Shown: positions 7,684-16,992 of the stretch, one piece after another
How positions within the stretch are numbered: position 1 is the first letter of the stretch
Layout of the letters: each line of letters starts with the position of its first letter
Source: Vibrio sp. UBA2441
GTDB taxonomy: Bacteria > Pseudomonadota > Gammaproteobacteria > Enterobacterales > Vibrionaceae
Length of the DNA stretch: 64,000 nt
Direction of reading: 5' to 3'
Assembly (NCBI GenBank): GCA_002342685.1
Contig: DDQN01000094.1
Location: forward strand, 37,779 to 101,778
Made by a program: the position numbers and the translations under genes
The notes under the pieces: model-generated
What the model saw: only the letters and a program-made list of their open reading frames with translations
Told to the model about the DNA's origin: nothing
Databases searched by the model: none

Positions 7684-8649
7684 ATGCTTATAGCCGTTGT
7701 CACTCTCATCATTGGCTTAATTTTTCTTGTATGGAGTGCGGATAGACTTGTCTATGGCGCTGCTGCATTAGCCAAAAATGTGGGCGTATCACCTCTCGTC
7801 ATCGGTATGACCATCTTAGCGATGGGATCATCCGCACCAGAAATGATGGTTTCTGCCACCGCAGCATTAGACGGTAAAACAGATACAGCAATAGGAAACG
7901 TACTGGGTTCAAATATTGCTAATATTGCTCTGATATTGGGTATTACCGCCATCATAAAACCCCTTTCCATCAGTTCTGCAGTCATTCGCCGTGAACTTCC
8001 GTTGATGATTGTCGTCACTCTTTTGGCAGGACTGATCCTTTGGGACAGTCATTTAGGCTTCTATGAAGGTGTGCTTCTTTTTGTCCTTTTTGCGGCCTTT
8101 ATTATCGCTATGCTGAGGATCAGCCAGATTGAAAAAAATAAAGGCGATGCTTTTATTGAAGAACAAGAATCTGAGATTCCTGAAGGTGTTAGCAATCATA
8201 AAGCCATTTTCTGGGTCATTGTGGGTTTAATTGTGTTGCCCCTAGCCGCAGACGAGCTGGTTGATAGTGCCGTTATCATTGCGAAATATTTTGGTATGAG
8301 TGACCTTATCATCGGCCTGACGATCATCGCTATCGGTACTAGTTTACCTGAACTGGCTGCTTCTCTTGCCGGTGTATTAAAGGGCGAAGACGATATGGCC
8401 GTTGGTAATATTATCGGTTCTAACGTATTTAATATTTTAGCCGTGATGGGCATTCCGGGCATATTAAACCCATCAATATTAAGTTCTGAAGCGATGGGTA
8501 GAGATTTCTGGGTGATGCTTACCGTTTCTTTATTGTTAGTCGTATTTGCTTTAGGAAGATCTCGAAGTATTAACCGAATTGAAGGCTTCATCTTCTTCAT
8601 CTGCTTTGTTGGCTACCAAACCTACCTGTTTTCCAATATGACAGCTTAA
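7684..8649 (+). CDS. yrbG: Calcium/sodium antiporter of the CaCA family
   Basis: A 321-residue inner-membrane cation exchanger related to K+-dependent Na+/Ca2+ exchangers. Two inverted alpha repeats mark the family: GMTILAMGSSAPEMM near 39-53 with GNVLGSNIANI after it, and GLTIIAIGTSLPELA near 217-231 with GNIIGSNVFNI. The acidic residues E52 and E229 fall where the ion-coordinating glutamates are expected. About ten hydrophobic segments are seen, split by a charged cytoplasmic loop near residue 155-175. It is 19 bases upstream of kdsD and heads the kds-lpt run, as in E. coli. Its physiological ion in bacteria is not settled. Confidence 0.92.
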   Translation: MLIAVVTLIIGLIFLVWSADRLVYGAAALAKNVGVSPLVIGMTILAMGSSAPEMMVSATAALDGKTDTAIGNVLGSNIANIALILGITAIIKPLSISSAVIRRELPLMIVVTLLAGLILWDSHLGFYEGVLLFVLFAAFIIAMLRISQIEKNKGDAFIEEQESEIPEGVSNHKAIFWVIVGLIVLPLAADELVDSAVIIAKYFGMSDLIIGLTIIAIGTSLPELAASLAGVLKGEDDMAVGNIIGSNVFNILAVMGIPGILNPSILSSEAMGRDFWVMLTVSLLLVVFALGRSRSINRIEGFIFFICFVGYQTYLFSNMTA

Positions 8650-8668
8650 ACTAAGGATGAATAATTAA

Positions 8669-9637
8669 ATGTCTGATTTTGACTATCAAAAAGCAGCAAT
8701 TGAAGTTTTAAATACAGAAATTAACGGGCTTAAACAGCTGTCACAATACATCAATAAAGACTTCAGTCGCACCTGCGATCTAATACTTAACAATCAAGGC
8801 AAAGTGGTTGTGATGGGCATGGGGAAGTCAGGGCACATTGGCAACAAGATTGCGGCAACGTTAGCCAGCACTGGTACCGCGGCATTTTTTGTTCATCCGG
8901 GAGAAGCCGCTCACGGTGATCTGGGTATGATTGCCAAAGGTGATATTGTTATTGCTATCTCCAACTCTGGAGAGTCTTCTGAGATTTTATCACTCTTTCC
9001 CGTATTGAAACGATTGAACATTTCCATCGTCAGCATGACTGGAAAACCCGAATCCACAATGGCAAAACTGGCTGATGCTCATTTACAGATCACGGTTCCT
9101 GAAGAAGCTTGCCCTCTGGGGTTGGCTCCTACAACCAGCACAACCGCAACTTTAGTCATGGGAGATGCACTAGCAGTCGCCCTACTTCAAGCTCGTGGTT
9201 TCACGGCTGAAGACTTCGCCTTGTCACACCCAGGTGGTGCTCTGGGACGCAAGTTATTACTAAAGCTCTCAGACATCATGCGTTCTGGAAATGAATTACC
9301 AAAAGTAGCACCAACCGCTTTAATCCGAGAAGCGTTGTTCGTTATTTCTCAGAAAGGGTTGGGTATGACAGCGGTCGTCGATGAAAATGATAAAGTCATT
9401 GGGATCTTTACTGATGGTGACTTACGCCGACTTCTGGATAACCAGATTGATATTCATACCGCTCAAATAGGTGAGGTTATGACTAAGAACCCAACCTATG
9501 CAAACCCAAACATGCTTGCGGTTGATGGCGTAAACATGATGCAAGAAAAAAAGATAACTGGACTATTACTTTGTGAAGACGAAAAGCTTGTTGGCGCACT
9601 CAATATGCATGATTTACTCAAAGCAGGAGTAATGTAA
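8669..9637 (+). CDS. kdsD: Arabinose 5-phosphate isomerase
   Basis: KdsD converts ribulose 5-phosphate to arabinose 5-phosphate, the entry to Kdo synthesis for LPS. The 322-residue protein has an N-terminal SIS sugar-isomerase domain (about 35-175; MGMGKSGHIGNK and ISNSGESSEI phosphate-binding segments) and two C-terminal CBS domains (about 205-320; FTDGDLRRLL loop). The HPGGALGRKLL linker between them is typical. Its last base overlaps the kdsC ATG (TAATG). GutQ is a close paralogue, but position next to kdsC and lptC decides for KdsD. Confidence 0.95.
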   Translation: MSDFDYQKAAIEVLNTEINGLKQLSQYINKDFSRTCDLILNNQGKVVVMGMGKSGHIGNKIAATLASTGTAAFFVHPGEAAHGDLGMIAKGDIVIAISNSGESSEILSLFPVLKRLNISIVSMTGKPESTMAKLADAHLQITVPEEACPLGLAPTTSTTATLVMGDALAVALLQARGFTAEDFALSHPGGALGRKLLLKLSDIMRSGNELPKVAPTALIREALFVISQKGLGMTAVVDENDKVIGIFTDGDLRRLLDNQIDIHTAQIGEVMTKNPTYANPNMLAVDGVNMMQEKKITGLLLCEDEKLVGALNMHDLLKAGVM

Positions 9638-10194
9638 TGTCAGAACTCGTTCAAACGCTTTATGGCACGGTATCTAAAGAAATTGTTGAGATAGCTAAAG
9701 AGATCAAATTATTAATCTGCGATGTTGATGGTGTATTTTCTGATGGTCTCATCTACATGGGAAATAATGGCGAAGAGTTAAAAACCTTTCATACCAGAGA
9801 TGGCCACGGTGTAAAATCACTAATGAGTGCTGGCGTTGAAATTGCCATTATTACCGGGCGACAATCCATCATTGTTGAAAATCGTATGAAAGCACTCGGT
9901 ATCTCTCTTATTTACCAAGGGCAAAATGATAAGATTAAAGCTTATCAAAATATCTGTTCTAAGATAAATGTTGACCCTAAAAATACAGCCTATATTGGCG
10001 ATGATCTTATTGACTGGCCTGTAATGGAAAAAGTCGCTCTGAAAGTATGTGTTGCTGATGGTCACCCACTTTTGGTAAAGCGAGCCAATTATGTCACAAC
10101 GATTAAAGGTGGCTATGGGGCTGTACGTGAGGTTTGCGATTTAATTTTACAAGCCCGAGATGAACTGGATACGCACAAAGGTCTGAGTATATGA
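9637..10194 (+). CDS. kdsC: 3-deoxy-D-manno-octulosonate 8-phosphate phosphatase
   Basis: KdsC removes the phosphate from Kdo 8-phosphate to give Kdo. It is a tetrameric HAD-family enzyme without a cap domain. The nucleophile and acid/base aspartates are D29 and D31 in CDVDGVFSDG; motif II is ITGRQS and motif IV is YIGDDLIDWP. At 185 residues the length is standard. It overlaps kdsD by one base and lptC by four bases (ATGA), so the three genes are translationally linked. Confidence 0.96.
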   Translation: MSELVQTLYGTVSKEIVEIAKEIKLLICDVDGVFSDGLIYMGNNGEELKTFHTRDGHGVKSLMSAGVEIAIITGRQSIIVENRMKALGISLIYQGQNDKIKAYQNICSKINVDPKNTAYIGDDLIDWPVMEKVALKVCVADGHPLLVKRANYVTTIKGGYGAVREVCDLILQARDELDTHKGLSI

Positions 10195-10754
10195 GTTTAT
10201 CTCGTATTATTTACGCCATATTATTAATGATTGCAGCATACTCAGCCTATTATCTCTATGGAGCCGGGCAAGTCACTGCAATTCAAGTCACTCCAGACTT
10301 GGAGTTACCTGCACTCAGTGGCCAAAATGTAGATAATACCAATTACACAGAAAGCGGGGTTAGAAACTATCGCGTTGTTGCCCAGTATCTCGATCACTAT
10401 GCAGAAAGTGGAAACACGGTTTTTGATTATCCTGTCTTATTCGTTTATCGCGAAGGCGAAACAAAAGAGTGGGAAATCACCGCTGATCGAGGCATATTAA
10501 ATAAAGAACAAGTGTTAACCTTATATGATAATGTGTTAGCCAAGAACCTATTACCTGATGCCAGTTTTGATACTATGGCAACAAAGAAGCTATTTATTAA
10601 GCTAGATAACCGAGATTTTTGGGCCGATACACCCGTGTTATTGGTCGGTCCATCATTTGAAACGAAAGGAAATGCGATGAAAGGCAACTTCGCTGAAAAC
10701 GTCGCTACTCTATTTAACAAAGTACAAGGTAGATATGAAACTCTTACACCTTAG
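10191..10754 (+). CDS. lptC: LPS export system protein LptC
   Basis: LptC is a bitopic inner-membrane protein that takes LPS from LptB2FG and passes it to periplasmic LptA. Residues 5-25 form the membrane helix and the rest is a single beta-jellyroll domain with the EWEITADRGIL and LYDNVLAKN strands typical of LptC. The 187-residue length fits. The ATG overlaps the kdsC stop by four bases, and the end overlaps lptA by 20 bases. Confidence 0.94.
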   Translation: MSLSRIIYAILLMIAAYSAYYLYGAGQVTAIQVTPDLELPALSGQNVDNTNYTESGVRNYRVVAQYLDHYAESGNTVFDYPVLFVYREGETKEWEITADRGILNKEQVLTLYDNVLAKNLLPDASFDTMATKKLFIKLDNRDFWADTPVLLVGPSFETKGNAMKGNFAENVATLFNKVQGRYETLTP

Positions 10755-11229
10755 TCTTATCGCTTGCCTATTTGCAGCACCAGGTGCATTTGCACTTACA
10801 TCCGACTCAGATCAACCTATCTACATAGATTCGGATAAACAAAATCTGGATATGAAAAGTAATCGAGTTACTTTTACGGGTGATGTGAAGCTCAAGCAAG
10901 GCAGTATCAATATTAATGCGGATACTCTGATTGTTATTCGTAACCTGGAAGACGATACCTTAAAAGAGATTGAAGCATATGGTGAGCCTGCCACTTTCTC
11001 TCAGCTTACCGATGAAGGTAAGACACTTAAAGGGCAGGCCAAAGAGCTTTATTACAAAGTGAGCACTGATCAGCTAACCATGATCTCCAGCGCGGTATTA
11101 TCTCAGGATGAAAGCACTATCCGTGGTAAAAAAATCACTTATAAAATCTCTTCACAAAAATTAACGGCTGATGGCGGCAAAAACGAACGAGTTAAAACCG
11201 TTCTTCAACCAGCCCAAGCAACCAATTAA
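10735..11229 (+). CDS. lptA: Periplasmic LPS bridge protein LptA
   Basis: LptA polymerises end to end into the periplasmic bridge that carries LPS to LptD in the outer membrane. The protein has a signal peptide (about residues 1-20, cleaved after GAFA) and an OstA-like beta-jellyroll with the VTFTGDVKLKQG strand pair and ADTLIVIR. Its start lies inside the lptC coding region, preceded by AAGGTAG in that gene. 164 residues is slightly shorter than E. coli LptA. Confidence 0.95.
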   Translation: MKLLHLSLIACLFAAPGAFALTSDSDQPIYIDSDKQNLDMKSNRVTFTGDVKLKQGSININADTLIVIRNLEDDTLKEIEAYGEPATFSQLTDEGKTLKGQAKELYYKVSTDQLTMISSAVLSQDESTIRGKKITYKISSQKLTADGGKNERVKTVLQPAQATN

Positions 11230-11233
11230 TAAT

Positions 11234-11959
11234 ATGGCTATATTAAAAGCAGAACATTTAGCAAAAAGCTATAAGAACAGAAAAGTCGTTGCTGACGTCA
11301 GCATCAAAGTAGAGTCAGGGCAGATCGTCGGGCTACTAGGGCCGAATGGTGCAGGTAAAACCACTTCGTTTTATATGATTGTTGGCCTCGTCGCTCGTGA
11401 TGAAGGCAAGATCATGATCGATGATAAAGACATCAGCATACTTCCTATGCACAGTCGTTCTCGCATGGGTATCGGTTATCTACCGCAAGAAGCTTCTATT
11501 TTCCGTAAGCTTTCTGTCGAAGACAACATTATGGCTGTATTACAAACCCGTAAAGAACTCAGCCGTGAAGACCGCCAAGATAAAGTCGAAGATCTACTAG
11601 ATGAATTTAATATTCAGCATATTCGAAAAAGTACGGGTATGGCTCTATCAGGCGGTGAAAGACGCCGGGTTGAAATAGCAAGAGCCTTAGCCGCGAACCC
11701 AGAGTTCATCTTACTGGATGAACCTTTTGCTGGTGTTGATCCCATTTCTGTCATTGATATTAAGAAAATCATTGAGCACTTAAGAGACAGAGGATTAGGT
11801 GTATTAATTACCGATCACAACGTACGCGAAACTTTAGATGTTTGTGAAAGAGCCTACATTGTCAGTCAAGGACATTTGATTGCAGAAGGGACGCCAGATC
11901 AAGTTCTAAACAATGAACAAGTAAAACAGGTTTATCTCGGCGAACAATTCCGTCTATGA
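11234..11959 (+). CDS. lptB: LPS export ABC transporter ATPase
   Basis: LptB is the cytoplasmic ATPase of the LptB2FG extractor. The start is set at the ATG at 11234 (MAILKAEHL), giving 241 residues as in E. coli; an in-frame ATG 63 bases upstream lies inside lptA and adds a tail no homologue has. Walker A GPNGAGKT is at 36-43, followed by LSGGE and FILLDEP. The ATG is only 4 bases after the lptA stop and has no convincing ribosome-binding site, so it probably depends on translation reinitiating from lptA. lptF and lptG are not in the window. Confidence 0.95.
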   Translation: MAILKAEHLAKSYKNRKVVADVSIKVESGQIVGLLGPNGAGKTTSFYMIVGLVARDEGKIMIDDKDISILPMHSRSRMGIGYLPQEASIFRKLSVEDNIMAVLQTRKELSREDRQDKVEDLLDEFNIQHIRKSTGMALSGGERRRVEIARALAANPEFILLDEPFAGVDPISVIDIKKIIEHLRDRGLGVLITDHNVRETLDVCERAYIVSQGHLIAEGTPDQVLNNEQVKQVYLGEQFRL

Positions 11960-12025
11960 TTAGTATATGGCAGATAAAGGATTACATTTGTTGAATAACA
12001 AAAAGAACAAGGCAGCAATTACTGG

Positions 12026-13498
12026 ATGAAACCTTCACTACAACTCAAGCTAGGTCAACAGTTAGCCATGACACCTCAACTGCAACAAGCAATACGGTTG
12101 TTGCAGTTGTCGACTCTGGATCTCCAGCAAGAGATTCAAGAAGCCCTTGAATCTAATCCTTTGCTGGATGTAGATGAAGGTCAGGAAGAAACAAATACTT
12201 CAGAAGACGCCGCAAAAGAAAAAGAACAAATATCCACTGAGGCCACTGCAGACCCTATAGCAGAGCCCGAAGCACCAGACAGCTCTGAGGTAATCGAAAA
12301 ATCAGAAATATCAGACGATCTGGAAATAGATGCCTCATGGGATGATGTTTACAGTGCCAACACTGGCAATACAGGTATTGCCCTTGACGATGATATGCCC
12401 GTTTATCAAGGCGAAACCACGCAAAGCTTGCAAGACTATCTTCATTGGCAGTTAGACCTAACTCCATTTTCAGATACTGACCATGCAATCGCGACTGCCA
12501 TCATTGATGCAGTAGACAACTATGGCTACCTGACAGTCTCTGCCGATGACATTCTTGAAAGCGTAGATGATGAAGAAGTTGAACTTGATGAAGTTGAAGC
12601 CGTCTTAAAGCGCATACAACAATTTGACCCTCTTGGCGTCGCTTCAAGAAATCTGCAAGAATGCCTACTTTTACAATTGGTCACTTTTCCGAAAGAAACA
12701 CCTTGGTTGGAACAGACAAAACTGGTTCTTGAAAATCATATCGATCAACTTGGAAATCGCGATTACAAATTGATCACCAAGGAAAGTAAACTAAAAGAAG
12801 CTGAGCTTCGAGAGGTCATGCAGCTTATTCAGCAACTAGACCCACGTCCAGGCAGTTCAATCACTCCAGATGAAACAGAATATGTCATTCCTGATGTTTC
12901 TGTCTTTAAAGACAGAGGTAAATGGACGGTAACCATAAACCCAGATAGCGTACCAAGATTAAAAGTGAATCAGCAATATGCTGCGCTAGGAAAAGGCAAC
13001 AGTTCCGATAGTCAGTTTATTCGCAGCAACTTGCAGGAAGCAAAGTGGCTAATTAAGAGTCTGGAAAGTAGAAATGAAACACTATTAAAAGTGGCTCGCT
13101 GCATCGTTGAACATCAACAAGATTTTTTTGAGTATGGTGAAGAAGCCATGAAACCAATGGTTCTGAACGACATTGCTTTGGCTGTAGAAATGCATGAATC
13201 CACCATATCTCGCGTTACGACCCAAAAGTTCATGCATACACCAAGAGGCATTTTTGAACTAAAATATTTCTTCTCTAGCCATGTGAGTACGGATAATGGC
13301 GGAGAATGTTCATCAACGGCAATTCGGGCATTAATCAAGAAGCTGGTCGCCGCAGAAAATTCTGCCAAGCCATTGAGTGATAGCAAGATTGCTGCATTGT
13401 TAGCTGACCAAGGAATTCAGGTAGCACGACGAACCATTGCAAAGTACCGTGAATCTCTGGGCATTGCTCCATCGAGTCAGCGTAAACGCCTTCTCTAG
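12026..13498 (+). CDS. rpoN: RNA polymerase sigma-54 factor
   Basis: RpoN directs RNA polymerase to -24/-12 promoters that need enhancer-binding activators; in vibrios it controls flagella, nitrogen use and quorum-sensing RNAs. Region I (1-50) is rich in Gln and Leu (QLAMTPQLQQAIRLLQLS), region II (about 55-130) is acidic, a core-binding and HTH region follows, and the diagnostic RpoN box ARRTIAKYR is at 467-475 near the C-terminus. 490 residues is normal. It begins 66 bases after lptB and leads the hpf-ptsN-rapZ-npr group. Confidence 0.97.
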   Translation: MKPSLQLKLGQQLAMTPQLQQAIRLLQLSTLDLQQEIQEALESNPLLDVDEGQEETNTSEDAAKEKEQISTEATADPIAEPEAPDSSEVIEKSEISDDLEIDASWDDVYSANTGNTGIALDDDMPVYQGETTQSLQDYLHWQLDLTPFSDTDHAIATAIIDAVDNYGYLTVSADDILESVDDEEVELDEVEAVLKRIQQFDPLGVASRNLQECLLLQLVTFPKETPWLEQTKLVLENHIDQLGNRDYKLITKESKLKEAELREVMQLIQQLDPRPGSSITPDETEYVIPDVSVFKDRGKWTVTINPDSVPRLKVNQQYAALGKGNSSDSQFIRSNLQEAKWLIKSLESRNETLLKVARCIVEHQQDFFEYGEEAMKPMVLNDIALAVEMHESTISRVTTQKFMHTPRGIFELKYFFSSHVSTDNGGECSSTAIRALIKKLVAAENSAKPLSDSKIAALLADQGIQVARRTIAKYRESLGIAPSSQRKRLL

Positions 13499-13519
13499 GC
13501 CGCAATAAAAGGAAAGTCT

Positions 13520-13807
13520 ATGCAAATCAATATTAAAGGGCATCACGTTGATCTTACCGATTCAATGCAAGACTACGTTCATACAAAGTTCCAAAAACTA
13601 GAACGATTTTTTGAACATATCAATCATGTTCATGTGGTATTACGTGTAGAAAAAGTGTTACATATTGCAGAAGCGACCCTTCATGTTAATCATGGGGACA
13701 TACATGCAACCGCTGATGAAGAAAACATGTACGCAGCAATAGACTCTTTAGTTGATAAGCTGGTGCGACAATTAAACAAACATAAAGAAAAACTCAGTAG
13801 TCATTAA
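13520..13807 (+). CDS. hpf: Ribosome hibernation promoting factor (short form)
   Basis: This 95-residue protein is the short HPF type that helps form inactive 100S ribosome dimers in stationary phase. The single HPF/RaiA domain carries the QINIKGHHVDLTDSM start, the IAEATLHV strand and a basic C-terminal helix (DKLVRQLNKHKEKL) that contacts 16S rRNA. It sits 21 bases after rpoN and 2 bases before ptsN, the usual place. An AAAGGAAAG ribosome-binding site precedes the ATG. Confidence 0.95.
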   Translation: MQINIKGHHVDLTDSMQDYVHTKFQKLERFFEHINHVHVVLRVEKVLHIAEATLHVNHGDIHATADEENMYAAIDSLVDKLVRQLNKHKEKLSSH

Positions 13808-13809
13808 CC

Positions 13810-14256
13810 ATGCAAATTAACGAAGTACTTTCATTGGACTGCACTAAAAGTGCGGTCCAGTGTTCAAGTAAAAAACGAGCCTTAGAGCTTATCAGTCAAA
13901 TTGCCGCAGAGCACACCGGACAGAGTTCTAATGAACTGTTTGAATGCATGCTCAATCGAGAAAAAATGGGAAGCACTGGTATTGGTAATGGTATCGCTAT
14001 CCCACATGCCAGAATGTACTCGTGCGATGAAGCCGTGGCAATATTGCTGCAATGTGAAGAGCCGATTGAATTCGATGCTATCGATCACCGCCCCGTAGAC
14101 CTGTTATTCGCACTTTTAGTGCCAGATGCTCAATGCAAAGAGCACCTAAAAACACTCGCTTCGATGGCAGAAAGACTAAATAATAAACAAGTGTTAAAAC
14201 AGCTGAGAAACGCCCAAAGCGATCAAGAGCTGTATGACATAATGATAGAAAAATAA
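13810..14256 (+). CDS. ptsN: Nitrogen PTS enzyme IIA (EIIA-Ntr)
   Basis: EIIA-Ntr is the terminal phosphoacceptor of the regulatory nitrogen PTS (PtsP, NPr, EIIA-Ntr) and controls potassium transport and other targets by its phosphorylation state. The phosphorylated histidine is H66 in GIAIPHAR within a 148-residue PTS EIIA type-2 domain. The stop overlaps the rapZ ATG (TAATG). No ptsP gene is in the window. Confidence 0.95.
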   Translation: MQINEVLSLDCTKSAVQCSSKKRALELISQIAAEHTGQSSNELFECMLNREKMGSTGIGNGIAIPHARMYSCDEAVAILLQCEEPIEFDAIDHRPVDLLFALLVPDAQCKEHLKTLASMAERLNNKQVLKQLRNAQSDQELYDIMIEK

Positions 14257-15146
14257 TGAAGCCAACTCGCTCATTTGAAGACAATACTCACCTTGTCATC
14301 ATTAGCGGACAGTCGGGTGCAGGAAAAAGTGTTGCGCTACGAGTCCTCGAGGATCTCGGCTATTACTGTGTCGATAACCTGCCCGTTATACTACTTGACC
14401 AGTTTGTTAAAACTGTCAGTGAACGCAACCAAAATGTTGCGGTCAGTGTTGATATACGTAACCTGCCTAACAATCCAGAGTTAGTAACCAATGCACTCGC
14501 TCAGCTCAGAGCGCAAACTAATCTTACCCTGTTCTTTTTTGATGCTAGCCAAGAGACGTTACTCAAACGCTACAGCGAAACCCGTCGGATTCATCCATTA
14601 TCATTAAATGAAGACAAGCTATCTCTTGATCAAGCCATTGCTAAAGAAAAACAGCAGTTGGCTTATCTGAAAGAGCTCTCTGACCTGATTATCGATAGTA
14701 GCGGTCAATCGATCCACGATTTAAGCGAATTGATTCGGATGCGTATCCAAGGTAGTGAAAGTCAGAGCTTAGTTATGGTTTTTGAGTCGTTTGGCTTTAA
14801 ATATGGTACCCCAAGCGATGCAGACTATGTATTTGACGTCCGCTTTCTCCCCAATCCACATTGGGAGCCTGCACTTAGGCCACTCACCGGACTCGATCAA
14901 CCAATTATTGATTTTCTTGAATCTCAAAGCTGCGTCAATGAATTAAGAGCTGATATTCAGGCGTATATAGAAAAATGGTTGCCTCTTTTAGAAAAAAATA
15001 ATCGTAGCTACCTAACTGTTGCCATTGGTTGCACTGGTGGAAAACATCGTTCAGTTTACCTTACACAGAAGCTGGGAGATATTTTCAAATCTCAAGGCCA
15101 ACAAGTACAAATTAGACATACCTGCCTGGAAAAGTATCACGCATAG
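14256..15146 (+). CDS. rapZ: RNase adapter protein RapZ
   Basis: RapZ (YvcJ family) binds small RNAs such as GlmZ and presents them to RNase E, linking glucosamine 6-phosphate level to glmS expression. The N-terminal nucleotide-binding half has Walker A GQSGAGKS at 18-25 and the FFDASQETLLKRYSETRR segment; the C-terminal half has the IGCTGGKHRSVYL motif that binds the RNA or metabolite. Length (296) matches the family's usual 280-295. It lies between ptsN and npr as in enterobacteria. Whether GlmZ-like RNAs exist in this species cannot be seen here. Confidence 0.95.
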   Translation: MKPTRSFEDNTHLVIISGQSGAGKSVALRVLEDLGYYCVDNLPVILLDQFVKTVSERNQNVAVSVDIRNLPNNPELVTNALAQLRAQTNLTLFFFDASQETLLKRYSETRRIHPLSLNEDKLSLDQAIAKEKQQLAYLKELSDLIIDSSGQSIHDLSELIRMRIQGSESQSLVMVFESFGFKYGTPSDADYVFDVRFLPNPHWEPALRPLTGLDQPIIDFLESQSCVNELRADIQAYIEKWLPLLEKNNRSYLTVAIGCTGGKHRSVYLTQKLGDIFKSQGQQVQIRHTCLEKYHA

Positions 15147-15171
15147 CTATCAACATTGAAGGATTACAGTA

Positions 15172-15447
15172 ATGGAATGCAGTAAGAAAGTTCTTATTCA
15201 AAATCGACTGGGGTTACACGCTCGTGCAGCAGTAAAACTGGTCGAACTTGCTCAGAGCTACGACGCCTCCATTACTGTTTCAAATGAAGACAACAAAGCC
15301 ATGTCTGCCGATAGCGTTATGGGGCTCATCATGCTCGAGTCAAGCCAAGGGCAATATGTAACCGTCACTTGTGACGGCACTGAAGCCAATATAGCTTTAG
15401 AGGCCGTATGTGAGTTGATTGAATCAAAATTCGAAGAAGATGAATAA
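15172..15447 (+). CDS. npr: Phosphocarrier protein NPr of the nitrogen PTS
   Basis: A 91-residue HPr-like protein that passes phosphate from PtsP to EIIA-Ntr. The active histidine is H16 in RLGLHARAA, and the second HPr helix begins at the MSADSVMGLIML segment. It starts 25 bases after rapZ and is followed by a terminator, so it closes the rpoN-linked gene run. Sugar-PTS HPr (ptsH) is excluded mainly by position. Confidence 0.95.
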   Translation: MECSKKVLIQNRLGLHARAAVKLVELAQSYDASITVSNEDNKAMSADSVMGLIMLESSQGQYVTVTCDGTEANIALEAVCELIESKFEEDE

Positions 15448-15477
15448 GAGCACAATGATAAATAGTGTTGCTCTTTT
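15446..15477 (+). terminator. Terminator after npr
   Basis: AAGAGCACA and TGTTGCTCTT form a stem with one bulge around a short AT-rich loop, followed by TT. It overlaps the npr stop codon. Confidence 0.65.
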
Positions 15478-15604
15478 AACCAAATACTTATCTAAATAGC
15501 AATTCAGTCTCAAAAAAATTCCTTTCCGTCATAAGATCTTATTAAATAAGGCTTAAAATTAAGTTAATATTCGAAACAATAAATCTTTCAAATCGGAGGA
15601 GAGA

Positions 15605-16972
15605 ATGCCGGAGCTTCAACAAGAACTCGATCAAGCTCAACAAGCTCATCAGACCCTCCAAGAGGTTAGCGACGCTTTAGATAAAGGCCGGTTTGTCCAT
15701 GTACGACGTCAGTTACAAGACATGGAACCGGAAGATATTGCTCACCTGCTTGAAGCCTCTCCCCGTAAAGCTCGTGATGTGCTTTGGCAACTCACGGACC
15801 CAGAAGATTACGGTGATATTCTTGATGAATTAAACGAAGACGTTAAAGATGGTTTAGTCTCTAAAATGGCCCCAGAGAAGCTTGTAGAAGCGACTGAGGG
15901 TATGGATACCGATGACTTAGCCTACGTACTTAGAAGCCTTCCCGATGATGTATCCCGTGAAATACTGGCACAAATGGATATCGCGGATCGCCTAAGAGTC
16001 GAAACTGCACTTTCTTATCCGGAAGATACTGCCGGTAGTATCATGAATACCGATGTAACAACCATCCGAAGTGATGTCGATGTCGACGTTGTTTTGCGTT
16101 ATCTTCGAATGAAAGGCGAGCTACCAGATGTTACGGATGCTTTGTATGTTATCGATGATGAAAGCCGCCTTATTGGCCACCTGTCGTTAACAACATTGAT
16201 CACCACCCAACCTGACATTCAAGTCAGCGAGGTAATGGACGATGCCGATGAAGCGATACCAGTAGACACCAGTGACTCTGACGTTGCCAGCTTGTTTGAA
16301 CGCCGAGACTGGGTATCCGCTCCTGTTGTTGATGAAAACCAACATCTGGTTGGTCGTATCACTATCGATGATGTTGTCGATATTATTCGTGAAGATGCTG
16401 AGCACTCCATGATGAGTTTAGCGGGTATGGATGATGACGAAGATACCTTTGCTCCTGTATTTAAATCTGCTCGCCGAAGAAGTATCTGGCTAGGTGCTAA
16501 CGTTCTTGCTGCCCTCGCAGCTGCTTCTGTGTCCAATATGTTTGAAGCGACTCTTGATCAAATGGCGGCCATTGCTGTATTGATGACGATAGTGCCTTCT
16601 ATGGGTGGCGTTGCGGGAAATCAGACCGTCGCTCTAGTGATTAGAGGATTGGCTGTTGGTCATATCGGTGACAGTAACAAACGAGAACTACTACTCAAAG
16701 AGGCGGCTATCGGTTTTCTGAATGGCATTCTATGGGCACTTATTATTGGTGGCATTGTTGTGGTATGGAAAGATAATTGGCTATTAGGCGGTATTATTTC
16801 CGCTGCCATGTTAACCAACCTACTGGTCGCTGGCATTGCTGGGGTGACTATTCCGATAATGCTCAAAAAAATGAAGATCGATCCCGCACTGGCCGGAGGA
16901 ATGGCATTAACGACGGTTACTGATGTTATTGGCCTCTCCGTCTTCCTTGGCTTGGCGACTATTTTAATTTAA
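15605..16972 (+). CDS. mgtE: Magnesium transporter MgtE
   Basis: MgtE is a homodimeric Mg2+ channel whose cytoplasmic domains close the pore when internal Mg2+ is high. The 455 residues contain the helical MgtE N domain (about 20-130, with EPEDIAHLLEASP), two CBS domains (about 140-265; PEDTAGSIMNTD and the VVDENQHLVGRITIDD segment) and about five membrane helices from 290 on. The signature SMGGVAGNQTVALVIRGLA of the pore, and the acidic ALAGGMALTTVTDVIGL helix, are present. GGAGGAG lies just before the ATG. It has its own leader of about 130 bases; no known Mg2+ riboswitch was recognised in it. Confidence 0.95.
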   Translation: MPELQQELDQAQQAHQTLQEVSDALDKGRFVHVRRQLQDMEPEDIAHLLEASPRKARDVLWQLTDPEDYGDILDELNEDVKDGLVSKMAPEKLVEATEGMDTDDLAYVLRSLPDDVSREILAQMDIADRLRVETALSYPEDTAGSIMNTDVTTIRSDVDVDVVLRYLRMKGELPDVTDALYVIDDESRLIGHLSLTTLITTQPDIQVSEVMDDADEAIPVDTSDSDVASLFERRDWVSAPVVDENQHLVGRITIDDVVDIIREDAEHSMMSLAGMDDDEDTFAPVFKSARRRSIWLGANVLAALAAASVSNMFEATLDQMAAIAVLMTIVPSMGGVAGNQTVALVIRGLAVGHIGDSNKRELLLKEAAIGFLNGILWALIIGGIVVVWKDNWLLGGIISAAMLTNLLVAGIAGVTIPIMLKKMKIDPALAGGMALTTVTDVIGLSVFLGLATILI

Positions 16973-16992
16973 GAACATAGGGGGCGGGCAAC

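Noticed and set aside
12255..12488. Minus-strand open frame inside rpoN
   Set aside because: It is a shadow of the acidic region II of RpoN with no family match.
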